A program made the translations under genes and the position numbers. From Stigmatella erecta (GTDB lineage Bacteria; Myxococcota; Myxococcia; Myxococcales; Myxococcaceae), in assembly GCF_900111745.1 (NCBI RefSeq), contig NZ_FOIJ01000001.1, positions 558,001 through 622,000 on the forward strand: 64,000 bases of DNA. The letters run 5' to 3'. This document shows positions 28,856-42,387 of the stretch, one piece after another; position 1 is the first letter of the stretch, and each line of letters opens with the position of its first letter. The notes beneath the pieces are model-generated. The model saw nothing but the letters and a program-made list of their open reading frames with translations, did not search any database and was not told the origin of the DNA.

Positions 28856-29224
28856 TTGGCTCCCTCCGAGAAGCTTCCCCCCCGGCCGCCGCGGCTCGAG
28901 TACGAGCTGCCGGTGGCCTACCAGTCCGTGTCCGGCTTCATCACCGACTGGGCCGTCAACATCTCCCGCGGCGGCCTCTTCATCAACACGAAGAAGCCGC
29001 TGTCGGTGGGCTCGCCCGTGCGGCTCATCGTCTCGCTGCCCGGCACGAAGTTCCCGTTCGATCTCACCGGCCGGGTGACGCGCATCAACACCGCCCACGA
29101 GGGCGCCAACCACGTGCCCGGCATGGCCATCGAGTTCGTGAACGTGGATGACGAGAAGCGGGCCCTCCTCGAGCAGTTCGTCGACCGGCTGCGCGCGGAG
29201 TTGCCCTCGGACGAGGCGGGCTAG
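28856..29224 (+). CDS. PilZ domain protein (myxobacterial TIGR02266 type)
   Basis: Single-domain protein of 122 residues from a TTG start (no ATG or GTG fits better). The PilZ fold is marked by NISRGGLFINTKKPL (the D/N-x-S-x-x-G motif), LSVGSPVRLIVSLPG, and VPGMAIEFVNVD. The upstream RxxxR box that binds cyclic di-GMP in classical PilZ domains is not complete (PRLEYELPVAY), so ligand binding is doubtful. Such paralogues are many in myxobacteria and often act in motility or development; no specific role can be given. Confidence 0.8.
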   Translation: MAPSEKLPPRPPRLEYELPVAYQSVSGFITDWAVNISRGGLFINTKKPLSVGSPVRLIVSLPGTKFPFDLTGRVTRINTAHEGANHVPGMAIEFVNVDDEKRALLEQFVDRLRAELPSDEAG

Positions 29225-29250
29225 GCCCCACCCCCGGAGCGTTCTCCTCC

Positions 29251-30537
29251 ATGCAGCCCCTGCCCGACACCCCCATCGAGCTGACCATCGAGCGCCTCGG
29301 GCAGCTCGGTGAGGGCGTGGCCTCCTGGGACGGCCGCACCGTCTTCATCCCCGGCGCCTTCCCGGGCGATGTGGTGCGCGTGCACCTGGAGCAGCAGGGC
29401 CGGGTGCTCCGGGGGCACCTGCGCCAGGTGCTCACGGACGGCGCGGACCGGCGCCCCTCGCCGTGTGCCCTCAGCTCCGACTGCGGCGGGTGTGACTGGC
29501 TGGAGCTGGCCGAGCCCGCCCAGCGCGCCGCGAAGCAGGAGATCGTCCTCTCCACCCTGGAGCACCTGGGCCGCCTGCCGAGGAACACCTACACGGTGCG
29601 CCCGCTGCTCGTGGCCCCCCGGGACTTCGGGTACCGGCGGCGCTCGGTGCTGCACTTCGCCAAGGGCGCCCTGGGCTTCTTCGGGCGGCGGAGCCACGAG
29701 CGGGTGCCCATCTCCGTGTGCGGCGCCCTCACCCCGGTGCTGACGGCGCTCCCGGGCCAGCTCGCCCCCCTGCTCAAGCCCCTGGCCAAGGACGCCGAGG
29801 AGGTGCACCTGCTGGCCGAAGGGCAGAAGGCCTCCTTCGCGGTGATGATGACCGGGCCGGTGTCCGCCCGGCACCTGGAGGCCGCGGAGGCCGCCCTCCG
29901 GGCGCTCCGGCTGGAGGGGGCGGTGCTGGTACCGAAGGAGGGCTCGCCCCGGCTCCTGGGCAAGCCCGCGCTGCGCTCGCTGTCCCCGCTGCGGCCCGAG
30001 GTGCCCCTGTACCTGCGGCCGGATGCCTTCGCCCAGGCGCACGCGGAGGCCAACGTGGGCCTGGTCACCTCGGCCATCTACGAGCTGGGCGCCCGCGAGA
30101 CGGACAGCGTGCTGGAGCTGTACTCGGGCAACGGCAACTTCACCTTCCCGCTCGCCGCCACCGCCGCCTCGGTGCTGGGGGTGGAGTCCTCCCCCGTGGG
30201 CGTGGAGCTGGCCCAGCGCAGCGCCCGGGAGGGCGGGGTGGCCAACGTCCGCTTCATCCAGGGCGATGCCCGCAGGGTGGTCCAGGGCCTCATCGGCGAG
30301 AAGCGCACGTTCGAGCTCTGCCTGGCGGACCCGCCCCGCACCGGCGCCCCTGGACTCGCACTCCAAGTATCATCACTGGGAGTGAAACGGGTGGTCTACG
30401 TGGCCTGCGATCCGGCGTCCCTGGCGCGGGATGCGGCGGACCTGGTGAAGGCGGGGTACCGGCCCCTGGCGTTGCAGGTGGTGGACATGTTCCCGCAGAC
30501 GCACCACGTGGAAGCGGTCATGTCGTTCGAGCGTTAG
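29251..30537 (+). CDS. TrmA/RlmD-type class I SAM RNA (uracil-5-)methyltransferase
   Basis: Methylates a uridine in rRNA or tRNA. The 428-residue protein has an N-terminal TRAM domain (about 5-60), a four-Cys iron-sulfur site (Cys72, Cys78, Cys81, Cys157), and a C-terminal SAM domain with LELYSGNGNFTFPLA, DPPR, and the nucleophile Cys386 in VACDPASLARD. The order and the Fe-S cluster point to RlmD/RumA rather than TrmA, but the exact target is not certain. It starts 27 bp after the PilZ gene, preceded by GGAGCG. Confidence 0.9.
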   Translation: MQPLPDTPIELTIERLGQLGEGVASWDGRTVFIPGAFPGDVVRVHLEQQGRVLRGHLRQVLTDGADRRPSPCALSSDCGGCDWLELAEPAQRAAKQEIVLSTLEHLGRLPRNTYTVRPLLVAPRDFGYRRRSVLHFAKGALGFFGRRSHERVPISVCGALTPVLTALPGQLAPLLKPLAKDAEEVHLLAEGQKASFAVMMTGPVSARHLEAAEAALRALRLEGAVLVPKEGSPRLLGKPALRSLSPLRPEVPLYLRPDAFAQAHAEANVGLVTSAIYELGARETDSVLELYSGNGNFTFPLAATAASVLGVESSPVGVELAQRSAREGGVANVRFIQGDARRVVQGLIGEKRTFELCLADPPRTGAPGLALQVSSLGVKRVVYVACDPASLARDAADLVKAGYRPLALQVVDMFPQTHHVEAVMSFER

Positions 30538-30548
30538 GGGGAAGTCCC

Positions 30549-31946
30549 ATGGACGCCCGTATCGTCGAGTTCGCCGAGGTGCTGCGCCAGAACGGCGTGC
30601 GTGTGAGCACCTCCGAGGTGCAGGACGCGCTGCGCGCCGCCTCGGAGGTGGGGCTGAAGGAGCGCGCCGTCTTCCGCGCCGTGCTGCGCACCACGCTCAT
30701 CAAGCGCGAGCTGGACGTGGACGTGTTCAACCGGGCCTTCGACTTCTACTTCTCGGGCGCGGCGAAGACGTTCGAGGCGCTCGACAAGTCCCTCTTCCAG
30801 CAGCTCGAGGAGGAGGGCTACCTGAAGGGCGACGAGCTGACGATGGTGCTCTATCAGATGCACCTGCTCTTCCCGGAGATGTCGCCCCTGGCCCAGGCCC
30901 TCCTGGAAGGGGACCGGGCGAAGCTGGCGCGCATCTTCCGCTCCGCCACGCTCCAGCTGGACTTGTCCCGCATGGAGAGCGGCCTCCAGACGGGCTTCTT
31001 TTCCCGGCGCCTGCTGGCCGCGGCCGGCATGGAGAAGGCCCGCACGGACCTGAGCGCCATGGAGGGCGAGCTGGCCGCGCGGGGCCTGTCCACCGAGGGC
31101 CTGGAGATCGTCTCGCGCTACGTGGCGGACGCGATGCGGAAGATCGAAGACGCCGCGCGCCAGGAGGTGAAGCGCCAGGGCGAGGCGCGGATCCGCATGC
31201 GGGGGGACTCGGCGGAGGACAAGCCGCTGCACCTGCTCACCCAGGCGGAGGTGGACCAGATGCAGTCCGCCGTGCGCACCCTGGCCGAGAAGCTCAAGAG
31301 CCGGCTCATCCGCAAGCAGCGCTCGCACCGCAAGGGCACCCTCAATGTGCGCCGGACGCTGCGCCGCAACCTGCCCTGGGGCGGGGTGCCCATGGTGCCC
31401 CTGTTCCGCTCCCGCCGCCCCGAGCGCCCCGAGGTGGTGGTGCTCTGCGACGTGTCGGACTCGGTGCGCACCGCGGCCAGGATGATGCTGCTGTTCACCT
31501 ACACGCTGCAGGAGCTGTTCGTGCGCGTGCGCTCCTTCGTCTTCGTCTCGGACGTGGGCGAGGTGACGCGCTACTTCCAGGACCTGGAGGTGGACCAGGC
31601 CATCGACCTGGCCACCGCGGGCAAGGCCGTCTCCCTGAGCGGCAACTCCAACTATGGCCGGGCGCTCGCGGAGTTCACGAGGGACCATCTGGGCAGCATC
31701 ACCCGGCGCACCACGGTGATGGTCATCGGGGATGGCCGCAACAACTACAACCCCGCCAACGTCTGGGCGCTGAAGGACTTGAAGCGCAAGGCCAAGCGGC
31801 TGCTGTGGATCTGCCCTGAGCCCCGGGGCAACTGGGGCATCGGCGACAGCGAGATGCTCACCTATGAGAAGCACTGCCACCAGGCGGTGGTGGTCAATTC
31901 CGTGACCGAGCTGGCGCGCATCGCCGACCAGCTCGTCCCTTCCTAG
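30549..31946 (+). CDS. VWA (CoxE-like) domain protein
   Basis: Cytosolic protein of 465 residues with a C-terminal von Willebrand A domain; the MIDAS metal site is DVSDSVR (Asp301, Ser303, Ser305). The N-terminal half is helical and charged. Its closest class is CoxE-like VWA proteins, which work with MoxR AAA+ ATPases as metal or cofactor insertion chaperones. No moxR gene lies near, so the ATPase partner must be elsewhere. ATG 30549 is 11 bp after the methyltransferase stop. Its upstream neighbour gives no hint of the client. Confidence 0.85.
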   Translation: MDARIVEFAEVLRQNGVRVSTSEVQDALRAASEVGLKERAVFRAVLRTTLIKRELDVDVFNRAFDFYFSGAAKTFEALDKSLFQQLEEEGYLKGDELTMVLYQMHLLFPEMSPLAQALLEGDRAKLARIFRSATLQLDLSRMESGLQTGFFSRRLLAAAGMEKARTDLSAMEGELAARGLSTEGLEIVSRYVADAMRKIEDAARQEVKRQGEARIRMRGDSAEDKPLHLLTQAEVDQMQSAVRTLAEKLKSRLIRKQRSHRKGTLNVRRTLRRNLPWGGVPMVPLFRSRRPERPEVVVLCDVSDSVRTAARMMLLFTYTLQELFVRVRSFVFVSDVGEVTRYFQDLEVDQAIDLATAGKAVSLSGNSNYGRALAEFTRDHLGSITRRTTVMVIGDGRNNYNPANVWALKDLKRKAKRLLWICPEPRGNWGIGDSEMLTYEKHCHQAVVVNSVTELARIADQLVPS

Positions 31947-31957
31947 AGGATTCCCCC

Positions 31958-32464
31958 ATGGCCCCGTCCTACTTCGACGAACTCAATGCCTCCGTCACCA
32001 GCGAGGTGCTCGCCGCGGACGACCGGACGCTGCGGCTGGCCGCCTCCCCCCTGACCGGGGAGGAAGTCGCCGGGCTGCTGCGCTACCAGGAGACCTTCCT
32101 GGGCATCGCCGAGGCGGACCGGAGCTCCGAGGGGCTCGCCCGGGCCCACACGGAGGCGATCCAGGCCTCGGGGCTGCCGGAGGCCCGGCGGGTGGACCAG
32201 GGCAACGCCATCATCCGCACCTTCGCGGGCCAGCGCTGGGCCGCGGGCCAGCTCCGGGACAAGCTCAAGCTGCTGGAATCCCAGGGGGGCGCCGAGGCCC
32301 AGGAGCGCATCCAGCGCATCCAGGGGGACCTGGCCAAGCTGGAAAAGCGCACCGCGCTGCTCGCCCGGCGGTACGGGGACGAGACGCTCGCGCTGCTGCG
32401 CCAGCACGAGGCGCGGCTCCTGGCGCTCCACGTCCGGCTGAGTCAGGTGCTCGGCCTGGGGTGA
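31958..32464 (+). CDS. helical protein of unknown function
   Basis: No family recognised. The 168 residues are rich in Ala, Leu, Glu and Arg, with no membrane segment or signal. The last 80 residues look like a two-helix hairpin or coiled coil (DKLKLLESQGGAEAQERIQRI, then LAKLEKRTALLARRYGDETL). It follows the VWA gene by 11 bp with AGAGGA upstream of the ATG, so it is probably co-translated with it. It could be a regulatory partner; this is only from position. Confidence 0.6.
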   Translation: MAPSYFDELNASVTSEVLAADDRTLRLAASPLTGEEVAGLLRYQETFLGIAEADRSSEGLARAHTEAIQASGLPEARRVDQGNAIIRTFAGQRWAAGQLRDKLKLLESQGGAEAQERIQRIQGDLAKLEKRTALLARRYGDETLALLRQHEARLLALHVRLSQVLGLG

Positions 32465-32537
32465 GCCGGGCGCCCTTCGGCGGTTGCATTCCCACTCCAG
32501 GCGGCGCATAAAGGTCCGTTTTTCAACGGAAAAAGCC

Positions 32538-33941
32538 ATGAAGCGATACTTCATCCATACCTTCGGCTGTCAGATGAACGTCAACGACTCGCTTCGAATG
32601 AGCGAGGCGCTGGCGCAGATCGCCTACACGCCGACGCCGACGCCGGACAACGCGGACCTCATCATCCTCAACACCTGCTCCATCCGGGAGAAGGCCGAGG
32701 ACAAGATGCTCTCGGCGCTGGGCCGCTACCGGCCGGTGAAGGTCAGCCGCGGGGCGCTCATTGGCGTGGGCGGCTGCGTGGCCCAGCAGGAGAAGGACAA
32801 GCTGCTGAAGAAAGTGCCCTACGTGGACTTCGTCTTCGGGCCGGACAACATCGGCAAGCTGCCGGAGATCATCTCCCGCGTGACGCAGGACCGCGAGCGG
32901 GTGGTGGAGACGGCCTTCGTGGACTCCGAGGAGTACGTCTTCCCGCGCGCCGACGCGGAGACCTCGCGCGGCAAGGTGACCGAGTTCGTCACGGTGATGA
33001 AGGGCTGCGACAACGTCTGCTCCTTCTGCGTGGTGCCGCACACGCGCGGCCGCGAGGTCAGCCGGGCCTTCCCGGACGTGCTCACCGAGGTGGCGGACCT
33101 GGCGCGCGTGGGCGTGCGCGAGGTGACGCTCATCGGGCAGAACGTCAACTCGTACCGGGGCGGCATCAGCTTCGCCCAGCTGCTCCTGCGCACCGCGGAG
33201 GTGCCCGGCATCGAGCGCGTGCGCTTCACCACCAGCCACCCGCATGACCTGTCCGACGAGCTGATCGACGCGTTCCGCACCCAGCCCAAGATTGCCCCGC
33301 ACTTCCACCTGCCGGTGCAGTGCGGCTCGGACCGCATCCTGAAGATGATGCGCCGGGACTACACGGTGGAGCAGTACCTGGAGCGGCTGGCGAAGCTGCG
33401 CGCCGCGCGGCCTGGCATCGCCGTCACCACCGACATCATCGTGGGCTTCCCCGGGGAGACCGAGGAGGACTTCGAGATGACGATGAAGCTCACCGAGCAG
33501 GTGCGCTACGAGAGCCAGTTCTCCTTCATCTACAGCCCCCGGCCCAAGACGGGCGCCGCCCTGCGCGAGAAGGACTGGGGCCCCGTGCCGCACGAGGTGA
33601 AGATCGCCCGGCTGGAGCGGCTCCAGAAGGTGCAGCGGAAGATCTGCGGCGACATCGCCGCCAGCCAGGTGGGGCTCGAGGTGGAGGTGCTGGTGGAGGG
33701 CCACTCCAAGTACGACGCCGGCAAGCGCTTCGGGCGCACCCCGGAGAACCGCACGGTGAACTTCGACGGAGATGCCCCCGCGGGCGCCTTCGTGAGGGTG
33801 CTCGTGGAGAAGGCCACCCCCAACCACCTGATGGGCAAGCAGGTGGCCCTGCTGATGTCACCCACGGTGATACCTCCTGCCACCGAGACCTTGTCCCCTG
33901 GAATCGTGCCGCCCGTCCGCCTTCCCCTCGTCGAGGCGTAG
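32538..33941 (+). CDS. miaB: tRNA-2-methylthio-N6-dimethylallyladenosine synthase
   Basis: Radical-SAM methylthiotransferase acting at A37 of tRNAs reading UNN codons. The 467-residue protein has the UPF0004 domain with Cys11, Cys47 and Cys80 for the auxiliary cluster, the radical-SAM CxxxCxxC at Cys157, Cys161, Cys164, and a C-terminal TRAM domain (about 370-435). ATG 32538 is chosen because the family starts at KRYFIHTFGCQMN. A C-terminal extension of about 25 residues, rich in Pro, is unusual. MtaB and RimO have different spacing, so MiaB is favoured. Confidence 0.93.
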   Translation: MKRYFIHTFGCQMNVNDSLRMSEALAQIAYTPTPTPDNADLIILNTCSIREKAEDKMLSALGRYRPVKVSRGALIGVGGCVAQQEKDKLLKKVPYVDFVFGPDNIGKLPEIISRVTQDRERVVETAFVDSEEYVFPRADAETSRGKVTEFVTVMKGCDNVCSFCVVPHTRGREVSRAFPDVLTEVADLARVGVREVTLIGQNVNSYRGGISFAQLLLRTAEVPGIERVRFTTSHPHDLSDELIDAFRTQPKIAPHFHLPVQCGSDRILKMMRRDYTVEQYLERLAKLRAARPGIAVTTDIIVGFPGETEEDFEMTMKLTEQVRYESQFSFIYSPRPKTGAALREKDWGPVPHEVKIARLERLQKVQRKICGDIAASQVGLEVEVLVEGHSKYDAGKRFGRTPENRTVNFDGDAPAGAFVRVLVEKATPNHLMGKQVALLMSPTVIPPATETLSPGIVPPVRLPLVEA

Positions 33942-34012
33942 GAGAACCCCGTTTCCCCGGGGATCCCGCGCCAAACGCTGACGTGGGAAGAGGGACGTGG
34001 TAGGACCTACCC

Positions 34013-34486
34013 ATGGCCCTTGTGGTGCCCGAGACCGTGCTGAAGGCGTGCCCCATCTTCAAGGGGTTCACCGATACTGGCATCGCGATCTTCGCCAGCA
34101 TCGCCGTTCCGCGCGCCTTCCCGAAGGGCTCCCAGCTCTTCACGGAAGGGAAGATGGGGGAGTCGCTCCTCATCGTGGGCGAGGGCACCGTCCGCCTCAG
34201 CGCCAAGAGCCCCACCGGCGAGGAGATCTCCCTGGGGGATGTGGGCGCCGGTGAGCCCCTGGGGGAGCTGACGCTCGTGCAGAAGGGCGAGCGGCTGTGC
34301 AGCGCCACCGCCATGACGGATGTCGCCGCGCTGGAGATCCGCCACGCGGACTTCCAGAAGCTCCTCATCCAGAAGCCCCAGGCGTGCGTGAAGCTGCTCA
34401 TGGGCATCGTCGCCTTCTTCGGCCAGAAGGCCCGCGACAACCGGGACATGCTCCGCACGCTCGTGGGAAAGGCGCCTGCGGCCTGA
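34013..34486 (+). CDS. stand-alone cyclic-nucleotide-binding (CRP-like) domain protein
   Basis: The 157-residue product is one cNMP-binding beta-roll (about 10-135). Seen: IFKGFTDTGIAIFASIA, FTEGKMGESLLIVGEGTV and the phosphate-binding cassette-like GEPLGELTLVQKGERLCSATAMT. The canonical Arg of cAMP pockets is not clearly in place. There is no HTH or other output domain, so it likely acts by protein contact. GGACC lies before the ATG. Such short CRP-like proteins are common in myxobacteria; the ligand is unknown. Confidence 0.75.
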   Translation: MALVVPETVLKACPIFKGFTDTGIAIFASIAVPRAFPKGSQLFTEGKMGESLLIVGEGTVRLSAKSPTGEEISLGDVGAGEPLGELTLVQKGERLCSATAMTDVAALEIRHADFQKLLIQKPQACVKLLMGIVAFFGQKARDNRDMLRTLVGKAPAA

Positions 34487-34505
34487 GTGCGCCGTGCTAG
34501 CCTGC

Positions 34506-35504
34506 ATGCCCCTCATGCGTGCGTGCGCTTCGCTGCTCGGCATCCTTCTGCTCCTCGGAGCGCCCTCGGCCCGCGCCCAGGAGGACTGGTTCGCCAGCCT
34601 GTACACCCCGGCGGGCATCGAGCTGCGCGCTGACACCCGGGTCTTCTCGCTCTATGCCCTGCTCAATCGCACCGGGTACGACACGGGCACGCCGCGGCGC
34701 GAGCACCCGGTGCCTGCGTGGCGGTACACACCCGCCCGGGCCCGGGTGCGCGAGGCACTGAGCGGCGCGGACCCCTCGGTGGCCCAGCGGGCCCAGGCCT
34801 TCTTCGACGCCCACCCGGTGCCCCTGGAGCGCTACCTCGCCGTCACCGTCCGCATGCAGGACGAGGAGGCCCCGGCCGAGCCCCGTGAGCTGGCCGGCCT
34901 GGAGGTGCTGCTCGACCGGGTGGAGGCCCACTGGCCCGTGTCCGCCCTGCGCGCGGAGACCTTCGCGGACCATCGGGCGGCGATGCGCGCCTACCTTCCC
35001 CTACTGGATGAGCCGTGGCGGCGGACGCACCAGCTGCTGCACCTGCCGGAAGGGCAGCCCGCGCTGAGGGTCGTGGTTAACCTGCTGGACGCCGAGGGAC
35101 AGGCCCACGGCTTCCGGACCGGCCAGGGGGCCGTGGTGGTGGTAGGCCCCAGCCCGACACCTGCATTGGAGAGGGTGATGTGGGAGTACGCCCGAGCGTT
35201 GATGCCTCCTCGGATCGCCGAGCAGGCCCAGGCGCGCTGGGCCGCCGGGCCCGCGCTCCTCCGGGAGGCCCAGGCCCTGGGGGCGAAGGAGACGACGGTG
35301 GGCGCGTATGCCACCGCGCTGCTCAGCCGGGCCCTGGCGCTCGCGGCCCTCGGGGCGCCCCCTTCCGCCTATGACAATGCAGGGAGAGAGGGCTATTTTG
35401 GCCTCCAAGCGCTGGCTGGGAGTTTTGATAACCCGCGCCCGGTTGATGGCTGGGCACTGGAAGGGCTGGCTCGTGTAGGTTCTGAGCGCCCCTCCCGGAA
35501 GTGA
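34506..35504 (+). CDS. exported protein of unknown function
   Basis: Product of about 330 residues with a signal peptide (MRACASLLGILLLLGAPSARA, cleavage near QE). GTG 34494, ATG 34506 and ATG 34515 are all possible starts; none has a good ribosome site. The mature part is rich in Ala, Arg, Leu and Pro and helical, with LYALLNRTGYDTGTPR near the front and a middle segment of strands (RVVVNLLDAEGQAHGF, GAVVVVGPSP). It is suggestive of a DUF4932-like or gluzincin-like fold without a visible HExxH. I do not assign a function. Confidence 0.65.
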   Translation: MPLMRACASLLGILLLLGAPSARAQEDWFASLYTPAGIELRADTRVFSLYALLNRTGYDTGTPRREHPVPAWRYTPARARVREALSGADPSVAQRAQAFFDAHPVPLERYLAVTVRMQDEEAPAEPRELAGLEVLLDRVEAHWPVSALRAETFADHRAAMRAYLPLLDEPWRRTHQLLHLPEGQPALRVVVNLLDAEGQAHGFRTGQGAVVVVGPSPTPALERVMWEYARALMPPRIAEQAQARWAAGPALLREAQALGAKETTVGAYATALLSRALALAALGAPPSAYDNAGREGYFGLQALAGSFDNPRPVDGWALEGLARVGSERPSRK

Positions 35505-35523
35505 ACGAGAGCGAAGGACAAGC

Positions 35524-36291
35524 GTGCAAGAGCTCCTCACCAATCTGCTGGGCAACACTCAGGGTTTCCTCGCCTACGCGGCCGTGTTCGGCATCCTCGT
35601 GGCCTGCGGGCTGGGGGTACCGCTGCCGGAGGACATCTCCCTGATTTTTGGTGGGTTCCTGGCCCACAAGGGCGCCGCGAGCCTCCCGGTGATGATGGCC
35701 GTGGGCTTTGCCGGCATCCTCGTGGGCGACAGCCTCATCTTCTACGCGGGGCGCCGGCTGGGCACCAACGTGGGGAAGACGCAGAAAAACGGCTTCTTCG
35801 CCCGCCTCATCACCCCCGAGAAACGGGCCAAGGTGGAGGGGCTGTTCGGCATCCACGGGCAGAAGATCGTCATGATCGCCCGCTTCATGCCGGGCGTGCG
35901 CGCGGTGACGTACTTCACCGCGGGCTCGGTGGGCATGCCCTACTGGCGCTTCATCTTCTGGGACGGGCTGGCGGCGCTCCTGTCCGCGCCGGTCTTCGTG
36001 TGGCTGGGCTTCCACTTCGGCAGCGAGCTGGACTTCCTCATCAGCAAGTTCAAGGAAGGCCAGTACATGGTGATGGCCGCCCTGGCGGTGGGCGGCGTGG
36101 GCTTCTTCCTCTGGCGGCGGCGCAAGGCGAAGGCCGCGTTAGCCGCCACGGTCCAGGCCGTCCAGCAGGCGCCCGCGGCGCGCGTCCCGGTGGAGGGCGC
36201 CGTGGCCTCCGCCCCCCGCGCCACCCCGTTCCTGGATGCCGCCGAGAAGCAGGCCGCGGCCCTGTCGCGGGCCCCCGAGCTGCAGAAGTAG
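35524..36291 (+). CDS. DedA/SNARE-associated family membrane protein
   Basis: Inner-membrane protein of 255 residues from GTG 35524 (AAGGA seven bases upstream). The DedA pattern is LGVPLPEDISLIFGGFLAHKG, then GDSLIFYAGRRLG, and ARFMPGVRAVTYFTAGSVGMPYW (the conserved RF.PG.R motif), and a final membrane span (about 175-194). DedA members scramble or flip lipids such as undecaprenyl phosphate or phosphatidylethanolamine. The Ala/Pro-rich tail of about 60 residues is longer than usual. It ends 18 bp from the convergent Hsp70 gene. Confidence 0.88.
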   Translation: MQELLTNLLGNTQGFLAYAAVFGILVACGLGVPLPEDISLIFGGFLAHKGAASLPVMMAVGFAGILVGDSLIFYAGRRLGTNVGKTQKNGFFARLITPEKRAKVEGLFGIHGQKIVMIARFMPGVRAVTYFTAGSVGMPYWRFIFWDGLAALLSAPVFVWLGFHFGSELDFLISKFKEGQYMVMAALAVGGVGFFLWRRRKAKAALAATVQAVQQAPAARVPVEGAVASAPRATPFLDAAEKQAAALSRAPELQK

Positions 36292-40062
<3,771 letters not shown>

Positions 40063-40094
40063 GGCGCCTCACCCGGGGCGAGGCCGGGGACGGG

Positions 40095-40718
40095 CTACTT
40101 GCCGCCCCGGCGCTTGGTCCCGCCCGGGGTGCCCGCCGGCTCCTCCTCGGGGGCCTTGGCCGGGGAGACCTTCTTCTCCGCGGTGCTCACGCGGTTGAGC
40201 AGCTGCTCCTTGTCGTCCGGGGCGAGCGTCTCGATGGCCTGGCGGAGGGTGTCGAAGTCCAGGCGCGCGATGGTGACGGCGTTGCCTCCCTTGATTTCCT
40301 GCACGGTGGGCACGTCCACCAGCTCGCGCATGTAGGTCTCGAACTCCACCTTCACGTCCTCGGTCTGCTGGATGCAGGTGTCCTTGGCGGCGACGATGGC
40401 GCCGGCCCCCTCGCGGTACTGGAGGTCCGGGTTGCGCAGCATGGCCTCCTCGAAGGTCTGGGTGCGCTTGCGCAGGGAGCTGTAGAGGGTGATGTAGTCC
40501 ATGAGCCGGTCCGTCTCGGGCCGGTTCACGTTGCGCGCCTTGAGCAGGTCCTCGTCCGTGTTCAGGCAGGACACCTTCTCCAAGTCGCTGGCCTCGGGGG
40601 TGTCCTTCACCGCCATGTTGGCCGTCTCGCGGTCGAGCCGGTCCTCCGAGGAAATCTCCCGCGTCAGACAGCCGGCAGAGAGAAGAAAGAGTGAGGCAGC
40701 GGCGGACAGGCGGCGCAT
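40095..40718 (-). CDS. lipoprotein of unknown function
   Basis: Product of 207 residues with a signal of lipoprotein type (RLSAAASLFLLSAGC, Cys17). The mature part is charged and helical (SSLRKRTQTFEEAMLRN, AIETLAPDDKEQLLNRVS) and ends in Ala/Pro/Glu and a basic tail (TPGGTKRRGGK). Two more Cys (SCLNTDEDL and DTCIQQTEDV) may pair. No family was recognised. It lies between guaB and guaA on the opposite strand. The frame opens 47 codons upstream, but only the internal ATG 40718 gives the lipoprotein signal. Confidence 0.65.
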   Translation of the reverse strand: MRRLSAAASLFLLSAGCLTREISSEDRLDRETANMAVKDTPEASDLEKVSCLNTDEDLLKARNVNRPETDRLMDYITLYSSLRKRTQTFEEAMLRNPDLQYREGAGAIVAAKDTCIQQTEDVKVEFETYMRELVDVPTVQEIKGGNAVTIARLDFDTLRQAIETLAPDDKEQLLNRVSTAEKKVSPAKAPEEEPAGTPGGTKRRGGK

Positions 40719-40830
40719 CCAGGACCTCGAATAAGAACAGGAACCGGCAGGTGAAGTGCTAAACGGTTGATCCGCGAAAGTTTGTAGCGGTATGGGCCGC
40801 CCTCCGTCAACGACGCCCCGGGAGAACCTC

Positions 40831-42384
40831 GTGGACATCCACGCCGAGAAAATTCTCATTCTCGACTTTGGCAGTCAGTACACCCAGCTCATCGCCCGGC
40901 GGGTCCGGGAGTTGGGCGTCTACTGTGAGATTCACCGGCCGGACCTCCCCGCCGGGGAGATTCGCCGGTTCGCCCCCCGCGGCATCATCCTGTCCGGGGG
41001 CCCCGCCTCCGTGGAGACCGAGGGCTCCCCCCGGTGCGACCCGTTCGTCTTCGACGCGGGCGTGCCGGTGCTGGGCATCTGCTATGGCCTGCAACTGCTG
41101 GCCAAGCTGCTCGGGGGCAAGCTGGACCGCTCGGCGCACCGGGAGTACGGCAACGCCGAGGTGGAGGTGCTGACGGCCCGGGGGCCCTTCGCGGCGTTCC
41201 ACCCAGGCGAGCGGCTGAAGGTGTGGATGAGCCACGGGGACCGGGTGGACGCGCTGCCGCCGGGGTTCGAGGCCATTGGCCGCAGCGGCAACTCGCCCTT
41301 CGCGGCGGCCGCGCACACCAGCAAGCCCTTCTATGGGCTCCAGTTCCACCCCGAGGTGGTCCACACCGCCCAGGGCAAGGCCATGCTGCGGGCGTTCCTG
41401 TTCACCGACTGCCAGGTGAGCGGCACCTGGACGATGAAGGGCTTCATCCAGGAGGCGGAGGAGGCCATCCGGCGGCAGGTGGGCGCGGAGGGGCGGGTCA
41501 TCTGCGGCCTGTCCGGCGGGGTGGACAGCTCCGTGGCGGCGCTGCTCCTGCACCGGGCGATTGGCCCCCGGCTGCAGTGCATCTTCGTGGACAACGGGCT
41601 CTTGCGGCAGGACGAGCGGGCGCAGGTGGAGGCGCTCTTCGTGGACCGCTTCCACGTGCCGCTGAAGACGGTGGATGCGCGGGAGCGCTTCCTGGAGAAG
41701 CTCGCCGGGGTGACGGACCCGGAGAAGAAGCGCAAGACCATCGGCCGCGAGTTCATCGCGGTGTTCGAGGAGGCCGCGCGCGAGGTGCAGGACGCGGGCT
41801 TCCTGGCGCAGGGCACGCTCTACCCGGACGTGATTGAGTCCGTCTCGTACAAGGGCCCCTCGGTCACCATCAAGAGCCACCACAACGTGGGCGGGCTGCC
41901 CGAGCAGATGAAGCTCAAGCTGGTGGAGCCGCTGCGCGAGCTGTTCAAGGACGAGGTGCGGGTGCTGGGCCGGGAGCTGGGGCTGCCCGAGGAGATGGTG
42001 AACCGGCAGCCGTTCCCGGGGCCGGGCCTGGCCATCCGCGTGCTGGGAGAGGTGACGGAGCCACGGCTGGCGCTGGTGCGCCGCGCGGACGCCATCGTCC
42101 AGGAGGAGATCCGCACGGCGGGGCTCTACACGGAGCTGTGGCAGGCGTTCGCGGTGCTGCTGCCGGTGCAGAGCGTGGGGGTGATGGGGGATGAGCGCAC
42201 CTACGAGTCCACCTGCGTGCTGCGCGCGGTGACGAGCGTGGACGGGATGACAGCGGACTGGGCGCGGCTGCCGTACCCGGTACTGGAGCGCATCTCCACG
42301 CGCATCACCAACGAGGTGCGCGGCATCAACCGCGTGGTGCTCGACATCTCGTCGAAGCCGCCGGCCACCATCGAGTGGGAGTAG
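40831..42384 (+). CDS. guaA: GMP synthase (glutamine-hydrolysing)
   Basis: Aminates XMP to GMP. The 517-residue protein joins a class I glutamine amidotransferase (nucleophile Cys84 in [15 protein letters not shown] triad part) with an ATP pyrophosphatase domain ([13 protein letters not shown]) and a C-terminal dimer domain ending [15 protein letters not shown] 40831 is chosen: it follows GGGAG and puts the active Cys at 84 against 86 in E. coli. An ATG at 40792 would add 13 residues and cannot be excluded. Confidence 0.95.
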   Translation: MDIHAEKILILDFGSQYTQLIARRVRELGVYCEIHRPDLPAGEIRRFAPRGIILSGGPASVETEGSPRCDPFVFDAGVPVLGICYGLQLLAKLLGGKLDRSAHREYGNAEVEVLTARGPFAAFHPGERLKVWMSHGDRVDALPPGFEAIGRSGNSPFAAAAHTSKPFYGLQFHPEVVHTAQGKAMLRAFLFTDCQVSGTWTMKGFIQEAEEAIRRQVGAEGRVICGLSGGVDSSVAALLLHRAIGPRLQCIFVDNGLLRQDERAQVEALFVDRFHVPLKTVDARERFLEKLAGVTDPEKKRKTIGREFIAVFEEAAREVQDAGFLAQGTLYPDVIESVSYKGPSVTIKSHHNVGGLPEQMKLKLVEPLRELFKDEVRVLGRELGLPEEMVNRQPFPGPGLAIRVLGEVTEPRLALVRRADAIVQEEIRTAGLYTELWQAFAVLLPVQSVGVMGDERTYESTCVLRAVTSVDGMTADWARLPYPVLERISTRITNEVRGINRVVLDISSKPPATIEWE

Positions 42385-42387
42385 CCC

